From Microbacterium sufflavum (lineage in GTDB: Bacteria > Actinomycetota > Actinomycetes > Actinomycetales > Microbacteriaceae): DNA of 64,000 nt. The stretch spans positions 2,604,001 to 2,668,000 of the forward strand of contig NZ_JAHWXK010000001.1 of NCBI RefSeq assembly GCF_023091155.1, in the 5' to 3' direction. Position 1 is the stretch's first letter. Every line of letters starts with the position of its first letter. Position numbers and translations under genes: made by a program. A model generated the notes under the pieces. That model had not been told where the DNA came from, did not search any database, and saw nothing but the letters and a program-made list of their open reading frames with translations. This document shows positions 1-9,138 of the stretch, in pieces.

Positions 1-441
1 ATCGACAACAGGGACGATCGTCCGCACGGACGGACCGAGCGTGCCGCGGAACTCCTCGGTGAGCACGCGCGGGGTGGACGGGACCGTCCCGAGGTACGGC
101 GCACCGATCTGAGTCGGATCGGGATGGGTGAGGCGCAGACCCTCCGGCGTCATGATCGTGACGAAGTCCAACCCCGCCCTGTCGATGACCTCCAGCGCGT
201 ACGGTTCGAGCGACGCGCTGGCGCTCGCCGTATCGCCGCGGGTGAGCAGTGCGACCACGTCCGGTGCGGAGGCGAGGGCGGCGGCTGTGGCGGCGGTGAG
301 CCGTTCGGCCTCGGAGCGGACGGCACGCTGCGCCTCCACCACGAGGAACAGCGCGACGAGCGCGCCGACGACCACGGCGGTCACCACGAGCGCCGCGAAT
401 ACCCGCGACGCGGCGCTGCGGCCTGGGGAGGCGTGCGCCAT
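1..441 (-). CDS. Sensor histidine kinase, CitA/DcuS type (N-terminal part; runs off the left edge)
   Basis: Only the first 147 codons are present. The protein begins MAHASPGRSAASRVFAALVV, a cytoplasmic tail leading into one membrane segment (about residues 13-35). An extracytoplasmic sensor region follows, including the stretch THPDPTQIGAPYLGT. This resembles the ligand pocket of CitA/DcuS PAS-like sensors, where a THP-x-P-x-x-IG motif is characteristic. The kinase core lies outside the window. The start is ATG at 439-441 (minus strand) with GGAGGA upstream. It is transcribed away from the dicarboxylate transporter at 584, so it probably senses a C4-dicarboxylate or citrate and controls that transporter. 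Class is well supported; the ligand is inferred from the neighbour. Confidence 0.8.
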   Translation of the reverse strand, partial: MAHASPGRSAASRVFAALVVTAVVVGALVALFLVVEAQRAVRSEAERLTAATAAALASAPDVVALLTRGDTASASASLEPYALEVIDRAGLDFVTIMTPEGLRLTHPDPTQIGAPYLGTVPSTPRVLTEEFRGTLGPSVRTIVPVVD

Positions 442-583
442 CCCGTTCCTCCGATCGTCGACGGGTCCGGCAGGGACCAATACGACCACAAATGGCGTCG
501 TCGTGCGAGCGCGGAGACCGTGGAAGGGGTCGGGGGCACAGAGGCCACCGGCTCGGACGACGACGTCGACACGAGGAGGACGC

Positions 584-2020
584 ATGGCGCTCACGACGGG
601 ATTCTCCCTTCCCCGGTTCCACTGGCGGCGAGGCAAGCACGCCTGGGACCGCCACACCTGGCTGTACGTCTCGGTGATCATCGCGGTGGTGCTCGGCGCG
701 GTCGTCGGGCTGGTCTGGCCGGAGGTCGGACGCGGGTTCGAGCCGCTGGGCACGGGATTCGTCGCGCTGATCAAGATGATGATCGCGCCGATCATCTTCT
801 GCACGATCGTGGTCGGTGTCGGTTCGATCGCGAAGGCGGCGACGGTCGGGAAGATCGGCGGTCTCGCGCTGCTCTACTTCATGGTCATGTCGACCTTCGC
901 GCTCGCGATCGGCCTGATCGTGGGGAACATCGTCCACCCCGGCTCCGGGCTCGACATGGCGAACGCCAGCTATCAGACGGAGACCACGGAGGCCACGACG
1001 ACGCAGGAGTTCCTGCTCGGGATCATCCCCGCGACGTTCTTCTCCGCCTTCACGGGCGAGAGCGTGCTGCAGGTCCTCTTCATCGCCCTGCTCACCGGGT
1101 TCGCGCTGCAGGGGCTGGGTGAGCGCGGAGCCCCGATCATGGAGGCGGTCAAGCAGCTGCAGAAGCTCGTGTTCCGGATCCTCGGCATGATCCTGTGGCT
1201 GGCCCCCATCGGCGCCTTCGGGGCGATCGCGGCCGTCGTGGGCAAGACGGGGGTGGCCGCGATCTGGAGCCTCGGGATCCTGATGGTGGCGTTCTACATC
1301 ACCTGCATCGTCTTCATCCTCGTGGTGCTGGGGACGCTCCTGTGGGCGGTCACCAGGGTCAACATCCTGTCGCTCATGAAGTACCTGGCCAGGGAGTACC
1401 TGCTGATCGTCGGCACGTCGTCGTCGGAGTCCGCGCTGCCGCGCCTGATCGCGAAGATGGAGCACATCGGGGTCTCCAAGCCCGTCGTCGGCATCACCGT
1501 GCCCACCGGCTACTCGTTCAACCTCGACGGCACCGCGATCTACCTCACGATGGCGTCGCTGTTCATCGCGACCGGGATGGGCCAGCCCATGTCGATCGGG
1601 GAGCAGATCGGCCTGCTGGTGTTCATGATCATCGCGAGCAAGGGGGCGGCGGGCGTCACGGGAGCGGGCCTGGCGACGCTGGCCGGCGGGCTGCAGGCGT
1701 ACCGGCCCGACCTCGTCGACGGCGTCGGCGTCATCGTCGGCATCGACCGGTTCATGTCCGAGGGGCGGGCGCTGACGAACTTCACCGGCAACGCGGTCGC
1801 CACGCTGCTGATCGGCACCTGGACCAGGCAGATCGACCGCGACCGCGTACGCCGGGTCCTGAGCGGCGAGCTGCCGTTCGACGAATCACGACTCGACGGG
1901 GTGGACGCCCACGCGGCGCCGCACCCGCAGGCCACCGACGTCCAGGGACTGCACGAGGCCGCCGTCACCGAGATGTCCGCGAAGGAGGAGCGCGCGCGCA
2001 ACCGGGCCCTCGGCGGATGA
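584..2020 (+). CDS. dctA: C4-dicarboxylate:cation symporter DctA
   Basis: A 478-residue member of the dicarboxylate/amino acid:cation symporter family (DAACS), a multi-pass membrane carrier importing succinate, fumarate or malate with H+ or Na+. Diagnostic stretches are the serine-rich hairpin GTSSSESALPRL, the following VPTGYSFNLDGTAIYLTMA, and GVIVGIDRFMSEGRALTNF near the end of the transmembrane core. A hydrophilic tail of about 65 residues follows. The start is ATG 584, preceded by GAGGAGG at 573-579. The same frame is open upstream to 128, but that stretch lies over the divergent kinase gene and is not coding. The divergent CitA/DcuS-type sensor suggests two-component induction. The 142 bp between the two starts holds no site I can name. 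Confidence 0.93.
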   Translation: MALTTGFSLPRFHWRRGKHAWDRHTWLYVSVIIAVVLGAVVGLVWPEVGRGFEPLGTGFVALIKMMIAPIIFCTIVVGVGSIAKAATVGKIGGLALLYFMVMSTFALAIGLIVGNIVHPGSGLDMANASYQTETTEATTTQEFLLGIIPATFFSAFTGESVLQVLFIALLTGFALQGLGERGAPIMEAVKQLQKLVFRILGMILWLAPIGAFGAIAAVVGKTGVAAIWSLGILMVAFYITCIVFILVVLGTLLWAVTRVNILSLMKYLAREYLLIVGTSSSESALPRLIAKMEHIGVSKPVVGITVPTGYSFNLDGTAIYLTMASLFIATGMGQPMSIGEQIGLLVFMIIASKGAAGVTGAGLATLAGGLQAYRPDLVDGVGVIVGIDRFMSEGRALTNFTGNAVATLLIGTWTRQIDRDRVRRVLSGELPFDESRLDGVDAHAAPHPQATDVQGLHEAAVTEMSAKEERARNRALGG

Positions 2021-2035
2021 CACGGGCGGGACAGG

Positions 2036-2069
2036 GATGCGGGAGCCGGTGATCACCGGCTCCCGCATC
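2036..2069. terminator. Perfect 34-nt palindrome, bidirectional terminator
   Basis: A flawless inverted repeat with half-site GATGCGGGAGCCGGTGA lies between the convergent ends of dctA (2020) and the DUF5302 gene (2077). Its placement fits a terminator serving both strands. There is no U-tract, which is common for terminators in very GC-rich actinobacteria. Confidence 0.75.
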
Positions 2070-2076
2070 ACCGCGG

Positions 2077-2253
2077 TCAACCGCTCTTGCGTCGGAACTC
2101 GCGTCGCGTCTGCGGGGCGTTGGCGGCGTGGACGGCGGAGTCGCCGTCGAGGTGGGCCTCGCCCTGCCGGTGGTGCGCGTTCTTCTTCTCGAGCGCTTCC
2201 TTGAACTTGCGCTTCATGTCCTCCGAGGAGGAGGCGCCTTCTTCGGTGCTCAT
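2077..2253 (-). CDS. DUF5302 family small protein
   Basis: A 58-residue hydrophilic protein, MSTEEGASSSEDMKRKFKEA and onward, ending REFRRKSG. The central EALEKKNAHHRQGEAHLDG and basic C-terminus match the actinobacterial DUF5302 family as I know it; its function is unknown. The ATG at 2251-2253 is preceded on its strand by TAGGCT seven bases upstream (2261-2266), with no ribosome binding site, so it may have its own leaderless transcript. Its first four bases overlap the end of the DedA gene, so it may also be read from the upstream transcript. Confidence 0.8.
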   Translation of the reverse strand: MSTEEGASSSEDMKRKFKEALEKKNAHHRQGEAHLDGDSAVHAANAPQTRREFRRKSG

Positions 2254-2876
2254 GCCCCCGAGCCTAGGGCACCGTCGTCGCGCGCGGGGAGTCGGCCGCG
2301 GCGTCGCGCGGCGACCCGGTCCACAGCGAGTCCGAGCGCCACGGCCACGACGATCGACACCGGCACCGCGACCAGCGGCCCGCCGGGGAGCACCGCGGCG
2401 ATCAGGGCGCCGACCGCGGCCTGGTACACCGCCCACCCGGTCGCCGCGACGACCACCAGGGGGAAGTAGCGCAGGGGTCGCACACGCGAGGCTCCGGCGA
2501 CGAGGTTCACCGCGAGCCGCGCGAAGGGCACGAAGCGCGCCGTGAACAGCACCGTGGCCGCGCCGCGGTCGAGGCGCCGTCTGGCGCCGTCCAGCGCCTG
2601 CCACACGCGCGGCGCGCGCATCCACCGCCATCGCCGGGTCCCGACGAGCCGTCCGATCAGGTAGCAGCAGGCGTCACCGACGGCGGCGGCCGCGGCGGCG
2701 CACAGAACCACGGCCCAGAGCGGAGGACTGCCCGTCGTGACGGCCAGTGCGCCGAGTGCCGTCACCGCGATCTCGCCGGGGATCACGACGACGAACGCGT
2801 CACCCAGTACGAGCAGGCTCATGACCACGAGGCTCCACGGGCTCGCGAGCGCGTCGGCGAACAGATCGGTCGGCAC
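2250..2876 (-). CDS. DedA family (VTT-domain) membrane protein
   Basis: A 208-residue integral membrane protein with the DedA/VTT hallmarks: VVIPGEIAVTALGALA in the N-terminal half and FTARFVPFARLAVNLVAGAS in the middle, followed by two hydrophobic C-terminal helices. The family includes undecaprenyl-phosphate and other lipid flippases or scramblases at the inner membrane. The exact substrate here is unknown. The predicted start is GTG at 2876; a CACGCT hexamer ends seven bases before it, a weak fit to the leaderless pattern. The C-terminus (RRRGRLPARDDGALGSGA) is basic and cytoplasmic. The last codons overlap the DUF5302 start by four bases. Confidence 0.85.
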   Translation of the reverse strand: MPTDLFADALASPWSLVVMSLLVLGDAFVVVIPGEIAVTALGALAVTTGSPPLWAVVLCAAAAAAVGDACCYLIGRLVGTRRWRWMRAPRVWQALDGARRRLDRGAATVLFTARFVPFARLAVNLVAGASRVRPLRYFPLVVVAATGWAVYQAAVGALIAAVLPGGPLVAVPVSIVVAVALGLAVDRVAARRRGRLPARDDGALGSGA

Positions 2877-3016
2877 GACGCCCAGCGTGCACGGCGCGGG
2901 TGAACGGCAACCGACGGGAAGCTGGCCGGTGACCCCCGGTCCAGCATCCGGTGAACATCTGGTGCACCGGGCCGTTTCCGGGCGGTGGCCGCTCGAGCCG
3001 CGGCCATCCTGTGGGT

Positions 3017-4957
3017 GTGAGAGTCGCGATCGTCACCGAGTCCTTCCTTCCGCACATGAACGGCGTGACCGGATCCGTGATGCAGATCCTCCGCCATCTC
3101 GAGCGCCGTGGACACGAGGCGCAGGTCATCGCGCCGGCGGCGGAGGGCATGCCGCGCGAGCTCCACGGCGCGCGGATCACGGCGGTGCCGAGCATGCCCC
3201 TTCCCGGCTACCGCGACGTGCGGGTGGGCGCGTCCGCCCCGGCGCGGATCATCGCGAGCTGGGCCGACTTCCGACCGGACGTGGTGCACCTGGCGTCGCC
3301 GTTCGCCCTCGGGTGGCGGGGCGTGCTCGCGGCGGAGCGGCAGGGAGTCGCCGCGGTGGCCGCATACCAGACCGATGTCGTGTCCTACGCCGAGCGCTAC
3401 CGCGTGGCCGCGACAGCGGGGATCGCGCAGGCACACGTCACCCGGCTCCACCGGCGGGCCACCCTGACGCTGGCTCCGTCTGCCGAGTCCGCCCGACAGC
3501 TCGCTCAGCTCGGCGTCGACCGCCTCCGCCGCTGGGGGAGAGGCGTGGACGCGGAGCGGTTCCATCCGACGCGCCGCGACCCCGCTCTGCGTGCACGGTG
3601 GGGTGAGCAGACCGTGATCGGCTATGTCGGGCGTCTGGCCCCGGAGAAGCAGGTGGAAGACCTGGCCGTGCTCGCCGGGATCCCCGGTACCCGTCTCGTC
3701 GTGGTCGGCGACGGCCCGAGCCGTGCGCGCCTGCAGCACCTGCTCCCTGACGCCCTGTTCCTGGGCCACCTCGACGGCGACGCGCTCGCCGCGGCCCTGG
3801 CGTCGTTCGACGTGTTCGTGCACCCGGGGGAGAGCGAGACCTTCGGGCAGACTCTGCAGGAGGCGCACGCGAGCGGCGTCCCCGTGGTCGCGACGGGGCG
3901 CGGGGGACCGCTCGACCTCGTACGCAGCGGAGTCGACGGCTGGCTCTACCCTCCCGGTGACCTGCGGGAGCTGCGCCGGCGCGTGGGCGAGCTCGCGACC
4001 GATGCGCACACGCGGCGCGCGTTCGGCCGCGCCGGTCACGAGAGCGTCCAGGCGCGCAGCTGGGCGGCCGTCGGGGATCAGCTCCTCGGGCACTTCGCGG
4101 AGGCCGAGGAGCTGCACAGGACGGACGCGGCGGCGCGAGCCCGTCGGCTCGTGAGGCCCGAGCCCACGCCACCCGTGCCGCCGGCGCGCTGGCGCAGATA
4201 CGTCGCGCTGGGCGACTCGCTGACGGAGGGACTGTGCGACCCGGGCGCGGATGGGGCGCTGCGGGGCTGGGCCGACCGACTGGCGCTGCTGCTCGCGGCG
4301 CGGGGCGGGTTGCACTACGCCAACCTCGCCATCCGGTCGAAGCGCGTGCAGGACGTCTGCGGGGAGCAGCTCGAGCGCGCGCTGGAGCTCCGACCCGACC
4401 TGGTCTCGATCCTCGTGGGCGCGAACGACCTCGTGAAGTACCGTGCCCCCGTGCCGACGCTCGCGGCACAGGTCGAGGGCGCGATCGTGCGACTGCGCGC
4501 CGGCGGCGCCGAGGTCGTGCTGGTGACGCCCTTCCTCCCCGGACGACGCGCGGCAGCCCTGTACGCGCGACGCTTCGCAGCTTTCGCGACCGCGCTCGCC
4601 GGGGTGGCCGCGCGGACCGGCGCCATCCTGATCGACACCGACCTGCATCCCGCGCTCGCGGAGCGACCGCACTGGGGGGAGGATCTCGTGCACCTCAGCA
4701 GTCGCGGGCACCGGTTCCTCGCCTATCGCGTCGGCGAGGTGCTCGGGGTGCCCCATGCCGAGGCCCTCGGCGCGCTCGACGCCGTGCTGCACGAGCACGA
4801 GTCGATCGGAGCCGGTGCGTGGTGGCGGCGGTACGCGCTGCCGTGGGTATGGCGTCGCCTGCACGGGAGGGCCGCGGGTGACGGCCGCCGCGCCAAGCAC
4901 GACGACTACGTCTACCTCGGTCGCTCGTCCGTCGAGCGCGGCGCGCCGGTGGGCTGA
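3017..4957 (+). CDS. Two-domain protein: GT4 glycosyltransferase fused to an SGNH hydrolase
   Basis: A 646-residue single ORF. Residues 1 to about 380 are a GT-B, family-4 glycosyltransferase. It opens MRVAIVTESFLPHMNGVTGS, like mycobacterial MgtA-type mannosyltransferases, and has the donor-binding EX7E motif (E274, E282) in GESETFGQTLQEA. After a proline-rich linker (PEPTPPVPPARW), residues from about 393 form an SGNH/GDSL hydrolase. Block I is ALGDSLTEG (S401), block III GANDL (N470), and the catalytic pair is DLVH (D556, H559). The start is GTG 3017; a CATCCT hexamer lies six bases before it. A GTG at 3011 is the alternative. No signal peptide is seen, so the enzyme is probably cytoplasmic or membrane-associated. 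The acceptor is unknown; a lipid or polysaccharide glycosylated and deacylated by one protein is inference. Confidence 0.85.
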   Translation: MRVAIVTESFLPHMNGVTGSVMQILRHLERRGHEAQVIAPAAEGMPRELHGARITAVPSMPLPGYRDVRVGASAPARIIASWADFRPDVVHLASPFALGWRGVLAAERQGVAAVAAYQTDVVSYAERYRVAATAGIAQAHVTRLHRRATLTLAPSAESARQLAQLGVDRLRRWGRGVDAERFHPTRRDPALRARWGEQTVIGYVGRLAPEKQVEDLAVLAGIPGTRLVVVGDGPSRARLQHLLPDALFLGHLDGDALAAALASFDVFVHPGESETFGQTLQEAHASGVPVVATGRGGPLDLVRSGVDGWLYPPGDLRELRRRVGELATDAHTRRAFGRAGHESVQARSWAAVGDQLLGHFAEAEELHRTDAAARARRLVRPEPTPPVPPARWRRYVALGDSLTEGLCDPGADGALRGWADRLALLLAARGGLHYANLAIRSKRVQDVCGEQLERALELRPDLVSILVGANDLVKYRAPVPTLAAQVEGAIVRLRAGGAEVVLVTPFLPGRRAAALYARRFAAFATALAGVAARTGAILIDTDLHPALAERPHWGEDLVHLSSRGHRFLAYRVGEVLGVPHAEALGALDAVLHEHESIGAGAWWRRYALPWVWRRLHGRAAGDGRRAKHDDYVYLGRSSVERGAPVG

Positions 4958-4972
4958 GCGCGGGGGTGGCGC

Positions 4973-6283
4973 TCAGCGACGACCCATGCCGCGGTACGTC
5001 CAACCGGCCGCACGCCACGCCGCGGCGTCGAGGCAGTTGCGGCCGTCGACCACGACTCGTCCGCGCACGAGCGACCCCGCATGCGCGGGGGAGAGCGCAC
5101 GCCGGTACTCGTCCCACTCCGTCACGACCACCACGGCGTCGGCCCCGCGGAGGGCCTCGTCCCGGTCGCTCGTGTATCCCAGCTGCGGGTGCAGGGCCCT
5201 GGCGTTGTCGATCGCCGCGGGGTCGGTGACCACGACGTCGGCGCCGAGGCCGCGCAGGCGCACGGCGACATCGAGCGCAGGGGAGTCGCGCACGTCGTCG
5301 CTGAAGGGTTTGAACGCGGCACCGAGCACCGCGATCCGGCGGCCGAACACCCGTCCGGCGAGGGCGTCGACCACGAGCTGCACCGCGCGGTCTCTGCGGC
5401 GGAGGTTGATCGCGTCCACCTCGTGCAGGAAGCCCACGGCCTCGCGCCGACCGAGCTCCTCCGCGCGCGCCGCGAACGCCCGGATGTCCTTGGGCAGGCA
5501 GCCGCCGCCGAATCCGATGCCGGAGCCGAGGTAGCGTGGCCCGATGCGCGTGTCGTGGCCGAGCGCCTCCGCGAGCAGGGCGATGTCGGCGTCCGCGGCC
5601 TCGGCGATCTCGGCCATGGCATTGATGAACGAGATCTTGGTGGCGAGGAAGGCGTTGGCCGCTCCCTTCACCAGCTCGGCGGTGGCGAGGTCGGTCGCGA
5701 GGAAGGGGGTTCCCGCCTCGATCGCGGCACGGTACACGTCGCGCAGGACCGCGACGGCGCGCTCGCCCGCTGCCCCGCTGTCCGCCCCCACCACGATCCG
5801 ATCGGGGGTCAGGGTGTCGTGCACGGCCCAGCCCTCCCGGAGGAACTCGGGGTTCCACGCCAGCGTCGCTCCGCGGTCGTGCACGAGTCCGGCGAGACGC
5901 GCGGCGGTGCCGACGGGAACCGTGGACTTGCCCGCCACCACGTCGCCGGGGCGCAGGTGAGGGAGCAGCGCGTCGACGGCGGCGTCCACGAAGCGCAGGT
6001 CAGCGGCCGGGCCGTGCGGCTGCTGCGGCGTGCCGACGGCGAGGAAGTGCACGGTCGCGCCTGCCGCGTCCTCGATGCGGGTGCCGAAGCGGAGGCGCCC
6101 TGCCGCCCGACCCGACGCGAGGAGGTCGTCCAACTGCGGCTCGAAGAACGGGGCCTGCCCGCGGGAGAGCGCAGCCACGCGGCCCTCGTCGACGTCGACG
6201 CCGATCACCTCGTGTCCGAGCGATGCCATGGCCGCGGCGTGCACGGCCCCGAGGTACCCGCATCCGATCACTGACATGCGCAT
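4973..6283 (-). CDS. UDP-glucose 6-dehydrogenase
   Basis: A 436-residue UDP-glucose/GDP-mannose dehydrogenase family enzyme that oxidises UDP-glucose to UDP-glucuronate with two NAD+. The N-terminal Rossmann motif is MRMSVIGCGYLGAVHAA. Family blocks follow in order: LAVGTPQQP, GKSTVPVGTA, NPEFLREGWAVHDT, ELVKGAANAFLATKISFINA, GIGFGGGCLPKDIRAF (catalytic Cys) and AVLGAAFKPFSDDVRDSP. The start is ATG 6283; ATG 6277 is also possible. It converges on the glycosyltransferase-SGNH gene with only 15 bp between. Both are probably used for cell-envelope glycan synthesis, though they cannot share a transcript. A GDP-mannose or UDP-ManNAc dehydrogenase is less likely, since the motifs are UGD-like. Confidence 0.88.
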   Translation of the reverse strand: MRMSVIGCGYLGAVHAAAMASLGHEVIGVDVDEGRVAALSRGQAPFFEPQLDDLLASGRAAGRLRFGTRIEDAAGATVHFLAVGTPQQPHGPAADLRFVDAAVDALLPHLRPGDVVAGKSTVPVGTAARLAGLVHDRGATLAWNPEFLREGWAVHDTLTPDRIVVGADSGAAGERAVAVLRDVYRAAIEAGTPFLATDLATAELVKGAANAFLATKISFINAMAEIAEAADADIALLAEALGHDTRIGPRYLGSGIGFGGGCLPKDIRAFAARAEELGRREAVGFLHEVDAINLRRRDRAVQLVVDALAGRVFGRRIAVLGAAFKPFSDDVRDSPALDVAVRLRGLGADVVVTDPAAIDNARALHPQLGYTSDRDEALRGADAVVVVTEWDEYRRALSPAHAGSLVRGRVVVDGRNCLDAAAWRAAGWTYRGMGRR

Positions 6284-6470
6284 GGCCCCAGCAGAGCCGA
6301 CGCCCTGGACGCACGGTCGACGGGAGGGTGAACACACCATGACCGGCGGGTGTCGACACTTTCGACGGCGAGAGCACGCGGGATCCGAGGACGTCGCTGG
6401 TAGGGTGGATCCGGTTGACTGCGGTCGACTGTACAACTTCACATCGACTCATGGAGCGATCGGCGGAGAA
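6284..6470. other. Intergenic region between the divergent ugd-like gene and the pnp leader
   Basis: This region should hold the promoters of both divergent genes. On the plus strand TAGGGT at 6401-6406 and TTGACT at 6415-6420 look like promoter elements, but neither has a well-spaced partner. I do not assign a start of transcription. No gene is seen here. Confidence 0.35.
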
Positions 6471-6532
6471 GCTGGTCCCCTGTGGTGGGTTCCTCGGCGC
6501 GGTCGTCGGGTGGCTTTCTACTGGTGGCCAGC
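6471..6532 (+). ncRNA. Candidate Actino-pnp leader RNA element
   Basis: An 11-bp stem with one mismatch encloses a GC-rich interior. The 5' arm is GCTGGTCCCC (6471-6480) and the 3' arm is CTGGTGGCCAGC (6521-6532), the latter preceded by GGCTTTCTA. It lies about 115 bases before the pnp start. Actino-pnp is a described structured RNA motif in 5' leaders of actinobacterial polynucleotide phosphorylase genes, and position and structure fit. PNPase autoregulation by cleavage of its own leader is known in other bacteria; its action here is inference. I identified it by position and folding, not by a covariance-model match. Confidence 0.6.
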
Positions 6533-6645
6533 GCAGGCGAGACTCGGGGAATCCCCGCGCGCCCGAACCCCACCGCATCCGCTCCTTCATGAACACCTCG
6601 CGCGTCACACGGGCCCGCGAGGCTAAACAAAGAAGGAGAGACCTC

Positions 6646-8922
6646 TTGGAAGGTCCTGAAATCACCGCCACCGAGGCCGTTCTCGACAACGGCCGCTTCG
6701 GCACCCGCACCATCCGCTTCGAGACCGGCCGCCTCGCGCAGCAGGCTCAGGGCGCTGTCGCCGCCTACCTCGACGGCGAGACCATGCTCCTCTCGGCCAC
6801 CAGCGCGGGCAAGCACCCGCGCGAGGGCTTCGACTTCTTCCCGCTGACGGTCGACGTCGAGGAGCGGTCCTACGCCGCCGGCAAGATCCCCGGCTCGTTC
6901 TTCCGTCGTGAGGGTCGTCCCTCCACGGAGGCGATCCTGGTCTGCCGTCTGATCGACCGTCCGCTGCGTCCGTCGTTCGTCGACGGCCTGCGCAACGAGG
7001 TCCAGATCGTCATCACGGTCCTCTCGATCGCGCCGGGCGAGTTCTACGACGCGCTGGCGATCAACGCCGCGTCCGCGTCGACCCAGATCTCGGGCCTGCC
7101 GTTCTCCGGCCCCGTCGCCGGTGTGCGCCTCGCGTTCATCCCCGGCCACGGCGAGCACGCCGACCAGTGGGTCGCGTTCCCGACGGCCGAGCAGGTGTCG
7201 GAGGCCGTGTTTGACCTGATCGTTGCCGGTCGCGTTGTCACCAAGGCCGACGGCTCCGAAGACGTCGCGATCATGATGGTCGAGGCCGAGGCGACCGAGG
7301 GCAGCTGGAACCTGATCAAGGCGGGCGCCACCAAGCCCGACGAGAGCGTCGTGGCCCAGGGCCTCGAGGCCTCGAAGCCGTTCATCGCCCAGCTCGTGAA
7401 GGCACAGGCCGAGCTCGCCGCCACGGCGTCGAAGGAGCCGGGCGTCTACCCGGTCTTCCCGGCCTACAGCGATGAGGTCTACGACTTCGTGTCCGAGCGC
7501 GCGTTCGCCGAGCTGAGCGACGTCTACCAGATCGCCGACAAGACCGAGCGCCAGAACGCCGACGACGCCATCAAGGAGCGCGTCAAGGCCGAGCTCATCG
7601 AGGCCACCGAGGCGGGCTCGCTCCCGGCCGCGGCCCCGCTGGAGTTCTCCGCCGCGTACAAGTCGGTCACGAAGAAGATCGTCCGCGGGCGCATCCTCAC
7701 CGAGGGCACCCGCATCGACGGCCGCGGGCTGGCGGACATCCGCCCGCTCGACGCCGAGGTGCAGGTCATCCCGCGCGTGCACGGCTCTGCGATCTTCCAG
7801 CGCGGCGAGACCCAGATCATGGGTGTCACCACGCTGAACATGCTCAAGATGGAGCAGCAGATCGACTCGCTGTCGCCCACGACCAGCAAGCGCTACATGC
7901 ACCACTACAACTTCCCGCCCTACTCGACCGGTGAGACCGGCCGCGTGGGTTCGCCGAAGCGTCGCGAGATCGGGCACGGCTTCCTCGCCGAGCGCGCCCT
8001 CGTGCCGGTGCTGCCGAGCCGCGAGGAGTTCCCGTACGCGATCCGTCAGGTGTCCGAGGCGCTGAGCTCCAACGGCTCGACCTCGATGGGCTCCGTGTGC
8101 GCCTCGACCCTCTCGCTGCTGAACGCGGGTGTGCCGCTGCGCGCTCCCGTCGCCGGCATCGCGATGGGCCTGGTCTCCGACGAGGTGAACGGGGAGACCC
8201 GTTACGCCGCGCTGACCGACATCCTGGGTGCGGAGGACGCGCTCGGCGACATGGACTTCAAGGTCGCCGGTACGAGCGAGTTCGTCACCGCCATCCAGCT
8301 CGACACGAAGCTCGACGGCATCCCGTCGTCGGTGCTCGCCGGCGCGCTGACCCAGGCCAAGGACGCCCGTCTGACGATCCTCAACGTCCTGAACGCCGCG
8401 ATCGACGCTCCCGACGAGATGGCGCCCACCGCGCCGCGCGTCATCAGCGTGCAGATCCCGGTCGACAAGATCGGTGAGCTGATCGGCCCGAAGGGCAAGA
8501 CGATCAACGCGATCCAGGACGAGACCGGTGCGCAGATCTCCATCGAGGAGGACGGCACCGTCTACATCGGCGCGACCGACGGCCCCTCGGCCGAGGCCGC
8601 CCGTGCCCAGGTGAACGCGATCGCCAACCCCACCAACCCGGAGGTCGGCGAGCAGTTCCTCGGCACCGTCGTGAAGATCGCCACGTTCGGCGCCTTCATC
8701 TCGTTGCTGCCCGGCAAGGACGGCCTGCTGCACGTCACCGAGGTGCGCAAGCTCGCCGGTGGCAAGCGCGTGGAGAACGTCGAAGACGTCCTCTCGGTCG
8801 GTCAGAAGATCCTCGTCAAGATCACGAAGATCGACGACCGCGGCAAGCTCTCGCTGGAGCCCGTGCTCGACGACGCCCCGGCCGCTGAGCAGGCGCCGTC
8901 GGACGAGGCCGCGGCGGAGTAA
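6646..8922 (+). CDS. pnp: Polynucleotide phosphorylase / polyribonucleotide nucleotidyltransferase
   Basis: A 758-residue PNPase, the phosphorolytic 3'-5' exoribonuclease of RNA decay. Two RNase PH-like domains occupy roughly residues 1-590. A KH domain begins near residue 605 ([19 protein letters not shown]) and an S1 RNA-binding domain near 668 ([20 protein letters not shown]). A short acidic alanine-rich tail follows. The start is taken as TTG 6646, giving the usual family N-terminus (M)[15 protein letters not shown], with GAAGGAGAG at 6632-6640. The frame is open upstream to 6415, but that lies over the structured leader. rpsO, often next to pnp, is not within this window's upstream gap. 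The gene ends at a strong terminator. Confidence 0.96.
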   Translation: MEGPEITATEAVLDNGRFGTRTIRFETGRLAQQAQGAVAAYLDGETMLLSATSAGKHPREGFDFFPLTVDVEERSYAAGKIPGSFFRREGRPSTEAILVCRLIDRPLRPSFVDGLRNEVQIVITVLSIAPGEFYDALAINAASASTQISGLPFSGPVAGVRLAFIPGHGEHADQWVAFPTAEQVSEAVFDLIVAGRVVTKADGSEDVAIMMVEAEATEGSWNLIKAGATKPDESVVAQGLEASKPFIAQLVKAQAELAATASKEPGVYPVFPAYSDEVYDFVSERAFAELSDVYQIADKTERQNADDAIKERVKAELIEATEAGSLPAAAPLEFSAAYKSVTKKIVRGRILTEGTRIDGRGLADIRPLDAEVQVIPRVHGSAIFQRGETQIMGVTTLNMLKMEQQIDSLSPTTSKRYMHHYNFPPYSTGETGRVGSPKRREIGHGFLAERALVPVLPSREEFPYAIRQVSEALSSNGSTSMGSVCASTLSLLNAGVPLRAPVAGIAMGLVSDEVNGETRYAALTDILGAEDALGDMDFKVAGTSEFVTAIQLDTKLDGIPSSVLAGALTQAKDARLTILNVLNAAIDAPDEMAPTAPRVISVQIPVDKIGELIGPKGKTINAIQDETGAQISIEEDGTVYIGATDGPSAEAARAQVNAIANPTNPEVGEQFLGTVVKIATFGAFISLLPGKDGLLHVTEVRKLAGGKRVENVEDVLSVGQKILVKITKIDDRGKLSLEPVLDDAPAAEQAPSDEAAAE

Positions 8923-8940
8923 CTCCGCCCGTTCGTCTGG

Positions 8941-8974
8941 AGCCCGGCTCTCTCCGCGAGGAGGGGGCCGGGCT
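8941..8974 (+). terminator. Intrinsic terminator of pnp
   Basis: A 15-bp stem (two G-U pairs) runs from AGCCCGGCTCTCTCC to GGAGGGGGCCGGGCTT, closed by the GNRA tetraloop GCGA. It starts 18 bases after the pnp stop codon. Confidence 0.85.
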
Positions 8975-9138
8975 TCGTCGTCGGCGATGTGATCAAAACG
9001 TTATCGGAAGTTTCCGCGCCGTTCCCCGGATTGGTCGGGACGTCGGCTGCGGTCGCATACCCTCGAAGTACGCACCGGGGGGTGCTAGTCAGGCAGCGAG
9101 GCAGGTCGGCACGCACCGATCGATGCGGGGGTGAGAGT

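Noticed and set aside
128..583. Extension of the dctA frame upstream to 128
   Set aside because: The extra 152 codons are antisense to the sensor kinase start and lack membrane character; a good ribosome site supports ATG 584.
2819..4900. A 693-residue minus-strand frame opposite the GT-SGNH gene
   Set aside because: No domain is recognisable, and the opposite strand carries both complete GT4 and SGNH catalytic motifs.
6415..6645. N-terminal extension of PNPase to an upstream ATG at 6415
   Set aside because: It would translate through the structured leader, and the family N-terminus starts at [12 protein letters not shown] (TTG 6646).
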